Assembly: GCF_049701115.1 (NCBI RefSeq)
Contig: NZ_JBNATX010000001.1
Coordinates: 1 to 64,000 of the forward strand
Source: Thermoanaerobacter sp049701115
GTDB lineage: Bacteria > Bacillota > Thermoanaerobacteria > Thermoanaerobacterales > Thermoanaerobacteraceae
Length of the DNA stretch: 64,000 nt
Reading direction: 5' to 3'
Positions 1 to 8,512 of the stretch are shown in pieces; positions within the stretch are counted from its first letter, which is position 1, and every line of letters begins with the position of its first letter. The translations under genes were made by a program, and so were the position numbers. A model generated the notes under the pieces. It saw only the letters and a program-made list of their open reading frames with translations. It did not search any database and was not told where the DNA came from.

Positions 1-85
<85 letters not shown>

Positions 86-92
86 AGTTTTA

Positions 93-138
93 AGAGAAGA
101 GGTAATTTGGTAAAAGCCAAATTACCTCTTCTCTTTTT
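93..138 (+). terminator. Rho-independent terminator of the rRNA operon
   Basis: A perfect 18-bp inverted repeat (93-110 with 117-134) with a six-base loop runs directly into a T tract. It sits just after the 5S gene, where an rRNA operon terminator is expected. Confidence 0.93.
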
Positions 139-139
139 A

Positions 140-148
140 TGGTATAAT
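140..148 (+). promoter_or_regulatory. Candidate extended -10 promoter for thpR
   Basis: TGGTATAAT is a perfect extended -10 element (TGnTATAAT), located about 60 bases before thpR and just past the rRNA terminator. No good -35 is visible at the usual distance, as allowed for extended -10 promoters. Confidence 0.5.
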
Positions 149-210
149 TATAGAGTAATCCTAAGTAAATTTCCTGGGAAATAATAACTTTAAAGGAAGG
201 ATAGAGGGAA

Positions 211-759
211 ATGAGAGCATTTATTGGAATAGGGCTGCAAACAGAAATAATAGAGAAAATCTATGAATTTCAGTCTATGCTTAGAGAATACACTATAGAA
301 GGAAGGTGGACTAATAAAGAAAATTTTCACATTACATTGAAATTTTTGGGAGAAATACAACCAGAGTTTGTCCCCCAGATAGAAGAGGCAGTAAAAAAAG
401 CAACAAAGGGAATAAAGCCTTTCTATCTTTGTTTTTCAGAAGTGGGTTTTTTTAAAGGGAACAAAAATATCAGGGTTTTATGGTTAGGAACTGAGGAAAG
501 TGAACTTTTAAATGTTTTGCACGCCAATATAGAAGATGAGCTTTACAAGATTGGTTTTCCCAAAGAAGAAAAAAAATTCACTTCTCACATTACCATAGCG
601 AGAGATATTAAGCTAAAAATTGGAATTGAAGAGGCAAATAAGCTTTTCAGCCAAATAGAAAAAAAGGATATCCCTGTAAAAGAGATATCTCTCTATGAAA
701 GTACTGTTATTGAGGGCAAAAGAAAATACATACCAGTTTTCACTGTGCCCCTTAAATGA
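211..759 (+). CDS. thpR: RNA 2',3'-cyclic phosphodiesterase (2H family, ThpR/LigT)
   Basis: A 182-residue member of the 2H phosphoesterase family. Both catalytic HxTx motifs are present: HITL at residues 40-43 and HITI at 126-129. Family members open 2',3'-cyclic phosphates on RNA to 2'-phosphates; some join 2'-5' RNA ends in vitro, hence the older name 2'-5' RNA ligase. The cellular RNA target is not known. The ATG has an AAGGAAGGATAGAGGG ribosome site. The gene converges on rqcH with two bases between the stop codons, and its likely terminator lies inside the rqcH 3' end. Confidence 0.93.
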   Translation: MRAFIGIGLQTEIIEKIYEFQSMLREYTIEGRWTNKENFHITLKFLGEIQPEFVPQIEEAVKKATKGIKPFYLCFSEVGFFKGNKNIRVLWLGTEESELLNVLHANIEDELYKIGFPKEEKKFTSHITIARDIKLKIGIEEANKLFSQIEKKDIPVKEISLYESTVIEGKRKYIPVFTVPLK

Positions 760-761
760 GC

Positions 762-2471
762 TCACTCAGGATTTACATAGATGGTTTTGTGGTTAGTGTA
801 AATTACAAACCCCGGTTTTGAACCTGGGGGTTTTTTTACATACTTTTTTAAGGTATAATCTACTGGAACATTGGAAGAGTATTTTGCTTTGCTGTATTTT
901 GCTGCTAATTTTGCTGCTTCAACTAGAGTACTTTCAGGGACTTCTCTATTGTTAGTCTTTATTACTACATGTGCTCCTGGGATGTCTTTTGTGTGAAGCC
1001 ATATGTCGTTTGGATTAGCTAATTTTAGTGTTAAATAATCATTTTGTCTATTGTTTTTACCTACATATATGTCAAAACCTTCGGAGGATACTACATGAAG
1101 TGGCTGAGAAGTAGAAGAAGTTGCTTTTTTCTTCTGTTGCTTGTGTATATATCCTTCTTCTATAAGTTCATTTTTTATTTCCTCTAATTCTTCAAGCGTT
1201 GTTGAATTTTCTATGTTAATGAGCTGTCCCTCTAAATAGTTTATTTCTTCTAATGTTTCAGAGATTTGCTCTTTAATTGTTTTTAAAGCGTTTTTCAGCT
1301 TGTTGTACTTTTTATAGTACATTTGCGCATTTTGAGAAGGAGAAAGCCTTTTCTCCAGAGGGATTTCTATTTCTTCACCTGTGTAATAATTAATAGTTTT
1401 AAACTTTTCTATTCCCTTTTCTATGGAATGTAGATTAACAGTGAGGAGCTCACCATATAATTTATAAATTTCTGCTTTATCTGCTTCTGTTAATTCTTCC
1501 TGTAATTTATTTAATTTGACATAAAGTTTTTCTAGAATATTTTGTACAATTTTTTTTAGGTCAGAGGATTTCATTTGAAAATTTACCGATTTTATTTTTT
1601 CAAAGAAAAACTTATCAGCAGCTTCATTTACTGTATCAAAAATAAGCCTTTTCTTGTACTGAGTGAGTTCAATACAAGAAAAATCAGCTACTTTGTCTTC
1701 TAGAAAAGCAACACAGGGTTTAACTTCTAAATTATAGACTTTTTCATATATATCTCTTACTTTCTGATAAATTTGTTCAATTTTTTCTTCACCCAAAGTT
1801 TCTACAAATGAATCTGATATGCCACATTGAAAAGAAACTTCACTACTTAATGTGGTGCTGAAGCCTTGCAATATTTCTACTAAAGCCTTTTCTATTTTCT
1901 TTGTTTTTTGATGCAACAAGGCTTCTTTAAAAGATTCATAAGTGAGGTCTTTTAAACTCAATTTTTGCTGCAAGGGAGGATAGGTGTATTTTTTGCCAGG
2001 CAATACTTCTCTTAATCTGCTCATATCGGGATAAACTCTTTTTATGCTATCAAGGATTGTTTGACTTACCTTATCTACTAATATTACATTGCTATGTCTC
2101 CCCATAATCTCGATAACTAGCGTTTTGATTGTTTGACCTTGAAGCTCGTCTTTTGTGTCTATATCAACTTCTACTATTCTGTCAAACTCTAATTGTTTTA
2201 TTTCCACTATTCTTCCGTTTTGGAGGTGTTTTCTTAAAAGCATACAAAACATGGGAGGTTCTAGGGGGTTTTCTTTATCTTCTTTTGTAAGGTGAATTCT
2301 AGGATAATTGGCATTGGCAGATAATAGGAGTTTATAGTTTTTGCTTTTTGACCGGATTGTAAAAATCAAGTCTTCTTTTTCAGGCTGATAGATTTTTTCA
2401 ATTCTGCCTCCCTCAATTTCCTTTTTGAGCTCTTTTACTATTGCATGTAAAGTCACACCATCGAAGGCCAT
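762..2471 (-). CDS. rqcH: RqcH, ribosome-associated quality control NFACT protein
   Basis: A 569-residue NFACT-family protein (once called fibronectin-binding protein). In Bacillus, RqcH binds 50S subunits blocked by nascent peptidyl-tRNA and adds C-terminal alanine tails that mark the stalled chain for degradation. The NFACT-N domain begins with MAFDGVTLHAIV and has the Asp97-Arg98 pair needed for tRNA binding; a central coiled coil spans roughly 290-430; the C-terminal NFACT-R domain has WLH (about 491-493) and DIPGAH (about 496-501). The ATG at 2471 is chosen over an in-frame ATG at 2477 because GGAGG is 7 bases before the former and only one before the latter, and it gives the Bacillus residue numbering. 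Confidence 0.95.
   Translation of the reverse strand: MAFDGVTLHAIVKELKKEIEGGRIEKIYQPEKEDLIFTIRSKSKNYKLLLSANANYPRIHLTKEDKENPLEPPMFCMLLRKHLQNGRIVEIKQLEFDRIVEVDIDTKDELQGQTIKTLVIEIMGRHSNVILVDKVSQTILDSIKRVYPDMSRLREVLPGKKYTYPPLQQKLSLKDLTYESFKEALLHQKTKKIEKALVEILQGFSTTLSSEVSFQCGISDSFVETLGEEKIEQIYQKVRDIYEKVYNLEVKPCVAFLEDKVADFSCIELTQYKKRLIFDTVNEAADKFFFEKIKSVNFQMKSSDLKKIVQNILEKLYVKLNKLQEELTEADKAEIYKLYGELLTVNLHSIEKGIEKFKTINYYTGEEIEIPLEKRLSPSQNAQMYYKKYNKLKNALKTIKEQISETLEEINYLEGQLINIENSTTLEELEEIKNELIEEGYIHKQQKKKATSSTSQPLHVVSSEGFDIYVGKNNRQNDYLTLKLANPNDIWLHTKDIPGAHVVIKTNNREVPESTLVEAAKLAAKYSKAKYSSNVPVDYTLKKYVKKPPGSKPGFVIYTNHKTIYVNPE
807..837 (+). terminator. Terminator for thpR, embedded in the 3' coding end of rqcH
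   Basis: On the plus strand a CCCCGG-rich arm (about 809-817) pairs with 821-830, with one bulge, and is followed by seven T residues (831-837). It lies about 50 bases past the thpR stop. The same bases encode the conserved KPPGSKPGF segment of RqcH on the other strand. Confidence 0.6.
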
Positions 2472-2503
2472 AATCATACCTCCAGTTTTTTGTCTACATT
2501 AAG

Positions 2504-2532
2504 AGTATAACTTACAAAAAAAATTTGTACAA
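2504..2532 (-). promoter_or_regulatory. Sigma-A-like promoter for rqcH
   Basis: On the minus strand TTGTAC (2527-2532) and TATACT (2504-2509) are separated by 17 bases, about 30 bases before the rqcH start. The -35 box lies back to back with that of the divergent plus-strand promoter. Confidence 0.55.
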
Positions 2533-2534
2533 TA

Positions 2535-2563
2535 TTGACTTTAATTGTAACAGTTGTTACAAT
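2535..2563 (+). promoter_or_regulatory. Sigma-A-like promoter for the ChrB_N/MFS unit
   Basis: TTGACT (2535-2540) and TACAAT (2558-2563) are spaced by exactly 17 bases. The spacer and the -10 are almost entirely covered by a perfect palindrome, so a bound regulator would be expected to block RNA polymerase. Confidence 0.7.
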
Positions 2564-2566
2564 TAA
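2541..2566 (+). promoter_or_regulatory. Perfect 26-bp palindromic operator
   Basis: Two 11-base arms (2541-2551 and 2556-2566) are exact reverse complements around a four-base AGTT centre. The core fits TGTnA-N6-TnACA, a pattern typical of CRP/FNR-family regulators (including HcpR-like proteins); other families cannot be excluded. It covers the spacer and -10 of the downstream promoter, which suggests repression. No regulator gene of that type lies in the window. Confidence 0.75.
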
Positions 2567-2594
2567 ATAAATGAAAAGTGGGGAGGCCTTTGGA

Positions 2595-3137
2595 ATGAAA
2601 TGGCTTCTTTTTGTGTATAAAGTGCCTAGTGATTCTTCTACTGCGAGAGTCACTATATGGAGAAAAGTAAAAAGAATTGGAGCTTTATATTTACAACAGT
2701 CTGTTTGTATCGTGCCTTATATGGAAAAATTTCTAAAAGAAGTAGAAGATTTAGAAAAAGAGGTAAAAGGATTTGGAGGGGACTTTAAATCCTTCGAGGT
2801 AGTAGCGCTTGGAGAAGAAATTGAAAAGGACTTGATTGAGCAGTTTAATAAACAGAGAAGAGAAGAGTACAACGAAGTGATTGAGCAATGTGAGGAATTT
2901 TTCAAAGAAATTGAAAAAGAAATAAACAGAGAGAACTTCACTTTTGCAGAATTAGAAGAAAATGAGGACGAACTTAATAAGCTTTACAGATGGTTCAAAA
3001 AAGTGACAGAAAGAGATGTTTTCAATTGCGAAATGAAGAGAAAAGCAGAGGAGCTTTTGAAGAAAGCGAGCGAAGAGTTTGAGAAATTTTCCAAAATAGT
3101 TTATGAAAAGAACAGAGAGGAGGATTTTAATGCTTAA
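2595..3137 (+). CDS. Stand-alone ChrB N-terminal domain protein
   Basis: A 180-residue protein whose first 45 residues (MKWLLFVYKVPSDSSTARV, then WRKVKRIGALYLQQSVCIVP) match the ChrB N-terminal domain found in chromate-resistance regulators. The C-terminal half is charged and helical (Lys/Glu rich). The usual ChrB C-terminal domain is absent, so a chromate role should not be assumed. The ATG at 2595 is preferred over the in-frame ATG at 2571 because GGGGAGG lies about 8 bases before it and the fold starts there. The gene overlaps the downstream MFS gene by 8 bases, so the two are almost certainly co-expressed. It may be a regulator or partner of that transporter. Confidence 0.75.
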   Translation: MKWLLFVYKVPSDSSTARVTIWRKVKRIGALYLQQSVCIVPYMEKFLKEVEDLEKEVKGFGGDFKSFEVVALGEEIEKDLIEQFNKQRREEYNEVIEQCEEFFKEIEKEINRENFTFAELEENEDELNKLYRWFKKVTERDVFNCEMKRKAEELLKKASEEFEKFSKIVYEKNREEDFNA

Positions 3138-4260
3138 TGTAATAATCCTCGGATTGACGAGCCTTTTGACTGATATATCTACAGAAATGGTATATCCGTT
3201 GATTCCCCTTTACTTGACTTCAAAACTTGGAGCAAGTCCTGCCATAGTAGGATTTATAGAAGGAGTTGCAGAAAGCATTGCCAGTCTTCTCAAAGTATTT
3301 TCAGGATACATATCTGACAGGGTAGGGAAAAGGAAGTCTCTTGCTATACTCGGTTATTCTTTTTCTACTGTTGGAAAAGCTTTTTTATATTTTGCTTCCT
3401 CTTGGGGATGGGTATTCTGGGGAAGAACTTGGGATAGATTTGGAAAAGGCATAAGAACTGCGCCAAGGGATGCGCTAATCGCAGAGACGGTGGATAGAGA
3501 AACCATAGGAAGAGCATATGGGCTTCATAGAGCGATGGATACTCTTGGAGCTACTATAGGCATTGTGTTGGCTTATTATTTTATTACTGCTTACAAGGGA
3601 GATTATAAATTAGTATTCTTGTTCTCTATTGTTCCTGCACTGCTAGGAGTGATAGTTTTATTCTTTGCAAAAGAGAGCACAAAAAGGAAAGTAATTTCAA
3701 AGAGAATGTCTTTTTCATGGAGAGCTTTAGATAAGAGATTACAATTTTTTCTTATAGTGATATTCATTTTCGCTTTAGGAAATTCTTCAAATCAGTTTTT
3801 ACTCTTAAGAGCTAAAAATGTAGGATTTAATGATGCCGATGTGATACTTTTGTATTTATTGTATAATGTAGTTTACATGCTTTTTTCATACCCGGCAGGG
3901 AGACTTTCAGATAGGATAGGGAGAAAAAAACTCCTTGTACTTGGATATTTATTTTACGGTTTGGTATACTTGGGATTTGGAAGGCTTGGATTTAAATCCG
4001 CCATGTGGTGGTTGTTTTCTGTATATGGATTATATATGGCCTTGACAGAGGGAGTCGAAAAGGCCTTAGTAGCAGAAATTTCTCCGGATCATTTGAGAGG
4101 AACAGTGATAGGTCTTCATGCTACTTTAACGGGTATTGGTCTTTTACCTGCATCTTTTATTGCAGGATTATTATGGGATGCATTTGGAGCCAGTGCTCCT
4201 TTCTATTTCGGAGGAATTTTAGGAATTTTGGCTTCTATTGGGCTTTTATTTGTTTTATGA
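3130..4260 (+). CDS. Major facilitator superfamily transporter
   Basis: A 376-residue, strongly hydrophobic protein with about 12 predicted membrane spans. MFS motif A is visible in both halves (DRVGKRKS near residues 57-64 and GRLSDRIGRKK near 257-267). The N-terminus (DISTEMVYPLIPLYL) resembles drug or small-molecule exporters, but the substrate cannot be read from sequence. The start at 3130 is chosen for its GAGAGGAGG site; a longer frame from 3103 would be inside the previous gene without a ribosome site. It is translationally coupled to the ChrB_N gene and shares its palindrome-controlled promoter. Confidence 0.88.
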   Translation: MLNVIILGLTSLLTDISTEMVYPLIPLYLTSKLGASPAIVGFIEGVAESIASLLKVFSGYISDRVGKRKSLAILGYSFSTVGKAFLYFASSWGWVFWGRTWDRFGKGIRTAPRDALIAETVDRETIGRAYGLHRAMDTLGATIGIVLAYYFITAYKGDYKLVFLFSIVPALLGVIVLFFAKESTKRKVISKRMSFSWRALDKRLQFFLIVIFIFALGNSSNQFLLLRAKNVGFNDADVILLYLLYNVVYMLFSYPAGRLSDRIGRKKLLVLGYLFYGLVYLGFGRLGFKSAMWWLFSVYGLYMALTEGVEKALVAEISPDHLRGTVIGLHATLTGIGLLPASFIAGLLWDAFGASAPFYFGGILGILASIGLLFVL

Positions 4261-4310
4261 CTTATTTGCTCAAGTTTTCTCAAAATATCTAACCAAATTG
4301 ACCTTTTTTA

Positions 4311-4319
4311 TGTTATAAT
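4311..4319 (+). promoter_or_regulatory. Extended -10 promoter for dapF
   Basis: TGTTATAAT is a perfect extended -10 element 32 bases before the dapF start. The TTGACC at 4298 is too close (10 bases) to serve as its -35. Confidence 0.5.
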
Positions 4320-4350
4320 ATTTTTGAAGATTAGAAGGAGTGGTATTAAA

Positions 4351-5178
4351 GTGAGATTTACCAAAATGCACGGTTTGGGCAATGATTTCATAGTGATTGA
4401 AGCAGTAGAAGGGGTTGATTACAGCGAACTAGCTGTTAAACTCTGTGACAGGCACTTTGGCATAGGAGCAGATGGGCTTTTAGTGGTGGAGCCTTCATAT
4501 ATTGCTGATGTGAAAATGAGGATTTTTAATGCAGATGGAAGCGAAGCAGAAATGTGTGGTAATGGCGCCAGATGCTTCGCAAAATATGTGTATGAAAAGG
4601 GTATAGTTCCAAAAAAGAAAATGACAGTGGAAACTCTGGCAGGAGTAATAATGCCAGATCTTGTTGTAGAAGATGCAAAGGTAAAAAGTGTCAGAGTATA
4701 CATAGGAAGTCCTGTTTTTGAAAGTAGTAGAATACCTGTAAAAACTGAAAAACAGAGGTTTATAGATGAAACAGTCAAAATAGACGGTAAAACTTATAGA
4801 TTGTCTTCTGTTAGAATAGGAGTCCCGCATACAGTTTTATTTGTTACGTCTTTAGAAGAAAGTTTTATTAAAGATTTAGGGCCTAAGATTGAAAAAAGTT
4901 CCCTTTTCCCAGAAGGGACAAATGTGGACTTTGTTAAGGTAGAAAATGAAGAAAATATATTTGTGCGGACATGGGAGAGAGGTGTGGGGCTTACCCTGGC
5001 TTGTGGAAGCGGAGCTTCGGCTTCTGCTGTTGTATCTTCGCTATTAGGAAAAACAAAGAGAAATGTGCATGTTCATTTCAAAGCAGGGGCGCTTTTTGTA
5101 GAGTGGAGGGAAGATGATAATGGTATTTATTTAACTGGTGAAGCGGTTGAAGTTTTCAGAGGAGAAATTGAAATTTAA
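4351..5178 (+). CDS. dapF: Diaminopimelate epimerase
   Basis: Converts LL- to meso-diaminopimelate, the last step before lysine and the supply of the peptidoglycan cross-linking residue. The 275-residue protein starts with the typical FTKMHGLGNDF and has both catalytic cysteines: Cys69 in EMCGNGARC and Cys218 in LACGSGAS. The GTG at 4351 is favoured over an in-frame TTG at 4324 because AGAAGGAG lies about 10 bases before it and the family starts just before FTKMHG. It has its own promoter and no other lysine-pathway gene nearby. Confidence 0.95.
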   Translation: MRFTKMHGLGNDFIVIEAVEGVDYSELAVKLCDRHFGIGADGLLVVEPSYIADVKMRIFNADGSEAEMCGNGARCFAKYVYEKGIVPKKKMTVETLAGVIMPDLVVEDAKVKSVRVYIGSPVFESSRIPVKTEKQRFIDETVKIDGKTYRLSSVRIGVPHTVLFVTSLEESFIKDLGPKIEKSSLFPEGTNVDFVKVENEENIFVRTWERGVGLTLACGSGASASAVVSSLLGKTKRNVHVHFKAGALFVEWREDDNGIYLTGEAVEVFRGEIEI

Positions 5179-5235
5179 ATTCTTGTGCTGCTTGAAATTC
5201 GAGTATAATGACTATAATAAGAAAAGGTGGTTTTA

Positions 5236-6108
5236 ATGATAAAAAGCATGACCGGATATGGACGAAGTGAAATTCAAGATAAAGGATATAAAGTTTCCGT
5301 CGAGGTTAGGTCACTAAATCACAGGTTTTTAGACATAAATTTGAGGATTAATAAATTATTGAGTGGATTAGAGGAGAGAGTAAGAGAGTTTGTGGGGGAA
5401 AAGATAAAAAGGGGGAGGGTAGATTTAAGTATAAGTTTTGACGTATATGATAAGACTTTGAACTTTATAAAGATTGACTATCCTTTATTGGAGGAATATT
5501 TAAAAGCTTTTTCTGAGGTAAAGTCTAAGTTTAGTTTAGAAGGGTCTATAACTGTACATGACTTGATTAACCTTCCAGAGGTGATAAAATTAGAAAATGA
5601 GGAAGTCAATTTGGAGGAGGTTTGGGAAGTTTTAGAGAGAGCTTTGGAGGATGCACTAAAGAAATTGGTCAACATGAGAATAAGCGAAGGTAGAAAATTA
5701 TATGTTGATGTTGCAAAAAGGCTAGAAAAAATTACAAGAATTGTGGAACGAGTCGAAGATTTGAGTTCTACAATGGTAGAAGATTATCAAAGAAGATTAG
5801 AACAAAGAATAAAGGAACTTGGAGTGGAAGTGGAGCCGATGAGAATTGCTATGGAAGTGGCTTTAATTGCTGACAGGGCTTGTATCACCGAGGAAATCAC
5901 AAGGCTTAAAAGCCATATCAGCCAATTTGAATCTTCACTTGAGGAAGAGGAACCTGTGGGTAAAAAATTGGATTTTATCCTTCAAGAGATGAACAGAGAA
6001 GCTAATACTATAGCTTCCAAGGCAATAGATTATAGAATCTCTAAAGAAGTCATTAATTTGAAGGATGAAATTGAGAAAATTAGAGAACAAATCCAAAATA
6101 TAGAGTAA
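5236..6108 (+). CDS. yicC: YicC/YloC family endoribonuclease
   Basis: A 290-residue YicC-family protein. The N-terminal signature MIKSMTGYGRSE and the C-terminal signature (KLDFILQEMNREANTIASKA) are both intact. Members are metal-dependent endoribonucleases implicated in stress-related RNA decay; substrates in Firmicutes are poorly known. The ATG at 5236 follows AAAGGTGG. Two TATAAT boxes at 5204 and 5213 lie just upstream, but neither has a well-spaced -35. It heads the conserved yicC-remA-gmk-rpoZ-coaBC-priA-def-fmt operon, 12 bases before remA. Confidence 0.93.
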   Translation: MIKSMTGYGRSEIQDKGYKVSVEVRSLNHRFLDINLRINKLLSGLEERVREFVGEKIKRGRVDLSISFDVYDKTLNFIKIDYPLLEEYLKAFSEVKSKFSLEGSITVHDLINLPEVIKLENEEVNLEEVWEVLERALEDALKKLVNMRISEGRKLYVDVAKRLEKITRIVERVEDLSSTMVEDYQRRLEQRIKELGVEVEPMRIAMEVALIADRACITEEITRLKSHISQFESSLEEEEPVGKKLDFILQEMNREANTIASKAIDYRISKEVINLKDEIEKIREQIQNIE

Positions 6109-6120
6109 GGAGGAACAAGT

Positions 6121-6420
<300 letters not shown>

Positions 6421-6432
6421 GGGGAATTTGGT

Positions 6433-7047
6433 TTGTCGAAAAAAGGGCTATTAATAGTGATATCCGGTCCTTCTGGAGCAGGAAAAGGGACTGTTTGTAA
6501 GGCTTTAATAGAAAAAGAAAGAGATTTAAAACTTAGTATATCTGCTACTACGCGTCAACCGCGAGCAGGGGAAGTTGACGGGAAAAACTACTTTTTTAAG
6601 TCAGAAGAGGAATTCAAAAGGATGATAGAAGAGGATGCCTTTTTGGAATGGGCAAAAGTTTATGACCATTATTACGGTACCCCCAAAGAGTTTGTTTTAA
6701 AAAATTTAGAAGAGGGTAACGATGTTGTGTTAGAAATCGACATTCAAGGTGCACTCAAGGTAAAGGAGAAATTTCCAGAGGGTGTCTTTATCTTTATTCT
6801 TCCTCCTTCTATGGAAGAGTTGAAAAACAGAATCAAGAAAAGAGGAACTGAAAGCGAAGAAGAGATAATAAAAAGATTTAAAAGTGCCTATGAAGAACTC
6901 AATTATGTGTCCAAGTATAATTATGTAGTTATAAACGATGATGTAGATAAAGCAGTAGAAAAAATCCGTGCTATAATTATAGCTGAGAAATGCCGTGTCG
7001 ATAGAAACAAAGAGCTATACCTTAAGATAAAGGAGGAATTAGTATGA
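6433..7047 (+). CDS. gmk: Guanylate kinase
   Basis: Phosphorylates GMP to GDP with ATP, feeding GTP and dGTP synthesis and recycling GMP from (p)ppGpp turnover. The 204-residue protein has the P-loop GPSGAGKGT at residues 12-20 and the GMP-binding segment around ISATTRQPRAGEVDGKNY. The start is TTG, a weak codon, with a GGGGGA site about 8 bases before. The stop overlaps the rpoZ start by four bases (ATGA), so translation is probably coupled. Confidence 0.96.
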   Translation: MSKKGLLIVISGPSGAGKGTVCKALIEKERDLKLSISATTRQPRAGEVDGKNYFFKSEEEFKRMIEEDAFLEWAKVYDHYYGTPKEFVLKNLEEGNDVVLEIDIQGALKVKEKFPEGVFIFILPPSMEELKNRIKKRGTESEEEIIKRFKSAYEELNYVSKYNYVVINDDVDKAVEKIRAIIIAEKCRVDRNKELYLKIKEELV

Positions 7048-7256
7048 TTTTATACCCCTCCATAGTAGACTTAATGGAGAGAGTAGATAGTAAGTACACT
7101 TTATGTGCTCTTGTGGCAAAAAGAGCAAGACAACTGGTAGCCGGAGATAAAAAATTAGTAGATATAGATTCTGATAAACCTGTCACAATCGCTACGGAAG
7201 AAGTCTATAGGGGACTTATTACCTATGAAAGACCTCAGAAATATGGAATAAAATAG
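7044..7256 (+). CDS. rpoZ: RNA polymerase omega subunit
   Basis: A 70-residue omega subunit that helps assemble beta' into RNA polymerase. It begins MILYPSIVDLMERVDSKYTLC and has the ALVAKRARQL helix typical of the family. It overlaps gmk by four bases and is followed by coaBC 10 bases later, the usual gmk-rpoZ-coaBC order. Confidence 0.95.
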   Translation: MILYPSIVDLMERVDSKYTLCALVAKRARQLVAGDKKLVDIDSDKPVTIATEEVYRGLITYERPQKYGIK

Positions 7257-7266
7257 AGGTGTTATT

Positions 7267-8463
7267 ATGGATAGAAAAAAAAATTTAGTACTCGGCGTTA
7301 CAGGAGGTATAGCTGCATACAAGGCTGCAGACCTTACTTCAAGGCTTGTGAAGAGAGATATAAATGTAGATGTCATTATGACTAAAGAAGCCACTAATTT
7401 TGTAAATCCTCTGACATTTGAGGCTTTGACCCACAACAAGGTAACTGTGGACATGTTTGAAGATAGAAAATATTGGGAGATTGAGCATATATCTCTTGCA
7501 GAAAAAGCAGACCTTTTTGCTATAGTTCCTGCCACTGCTAATATAATTGCAAAAATTGCTCATGGAATTGCTGACGACATGTTGACTACGACTTTACTTG
7601 CTACAAAAAGCCCAGTGCTAATTGCGCCAGCCATGAACACTAACATGTACACAAATCCCTTGACTCAAAAAAATATTAAGACATTAAAAGATCTGGGGTT
7701 TATTTTTGTTGAACCTGCTGCAGGAAGATTGGCTTGTGGCACAGTTGGAGCTGGCAAGTTGGCAGATGTAGAAGAGATTGAGAAAATTATACTTGACCTT
7801 TTATATAGGGAAAAGAAAAAAGATTTTGAAGGCAAAAGAGTTTTGATAACAGCTGGTCCAACAAGGGAACCTTTGGATCCCGTGAGATATATTACTAACA
7901 GGTCCTCTGGTAAGATGGGATACGAGATTGCTAAGGCGTTTATGGAAAGAGGAGCCCATGTGGTACTTGTATCCGGTCCCACGCATATAGATATTCCTAA
8001 AGGGGTCACATTTATTCCGGTTGAAACAGCTACTGATATGTACAACGCCGTGATGATGCACTTAGAAGATGCAGACATAATAGTTGGGGCAGCAGCCGTT
8101 GCAGATTACAGGCCTAAGGAGGTAAAAAAAGAAAAAATAAAAAAAGAAGAAGAGACGATGATAGTTGAATTTATAAGGAATCCAGATATAATGTATGAGG
8201 TGGGGCAGAGAAAAGGTGATAAGATTTCAATTGGTTTTGCAGCTGAAACCGAAAACCTGTTAGAGTATGCGAAAAAGAAATTAAAAGAAAAAAATATGGA
8301 TTTAATAGTCGCAAATAATGTATCTGAAGAAGGGGCCGGTTTTGAAGTGGATACTAATATAATAAAAATCATAAATAAAGACCTTGAAGTAAAAGAATAT
8401 CCTTTGATGACAAAAAAAGAAGCAGCCCACGTTATTTTAGACGAGATTGCAAATTTATTGTAA
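7267..8463 (+). CDS. coaBC: Bifunctional phosphopantothenoylcysteine decarboxylase/synthetase
   Basis: Carries out two steps of coenzyme A synthesis: ligation of cysteine to 4'-phosphopantothenate (CoaB) and decarboxylation of the product (CoaC). The flavin-dependent CoaC half covers residues 1-180, with His74, PAMNTNM at 121-127 and the substrate-clamp Cys157 in LACGTVGAG. The CoaB half starts near 187 (RVLITAGPTREPLDPVRY). Full length at 398 residues. CoaD, a later enzyme of the pathway, is encoded at about 27.8 kb. Confidence 0.96.
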   Translation: MDRKKNLVLGVTGGIAAYKAADLTSRLVKRDINVDVIMTKEATNFVNPLTFEALTHNKVTVDMFEDRKYWEIEHISLAEKADLFAIVPATANIIAKIAHGIADDMLTTTLLATKSPVLIAPAMNTNMYTNPLTQKNIKTLKDLGFIFVEPAAGRLACGTVGAGKLADVEEIEKIILDLLYREKKKDFEGKRVLITAGPTREPLDPVRYITNRSSGKMGYEIAKAFMERGAHVVLVSGPTHIDIPKGVTFIPVETATDMYNAVMMHLEDADIIVGAAAVADYRPKEVKKEKIKKEEETMIVEFIRNPDIMYEVGQRKGDKISIGFAAETENLLEYAKKKLKEKNMDLIVANNVSEEGAGFEVDTNIIKIINKDLEVKEYPLMTKKEAAHVILDEIANLL

Positions 8464-8481
8464 GCCTTTTTGGCTTTTTTT
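8461..8481 (+). terminator. Weak terminator-like hairpin after coaBC
   Basis: AAGCC (8462-8466) can pair with GGCTT (8472-8476) around a TTTTT loop and is followed by a T run. The stem is only five base pairs, so it may be an attenuator or have no effect. Confidence 0.3.
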
Positions 8482-8512
8482 ATTTATAAAATCTTATCAG
8501 GCGGAGGTTGCC

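Noticed and set aside
2595..3137. Full chromate-resistance regulator ChrB
   Set aside because: Only the N-terminal domain is present and no ChrA transporter is adjacent, so a chromate assignment would go beyond the evidence.
4298..4303. TTGACC as -35 of the dapF promoter
   Set aside because: Only 10 bases separate it from TATAAT at 4314; the extended -10 explains the promoter better.
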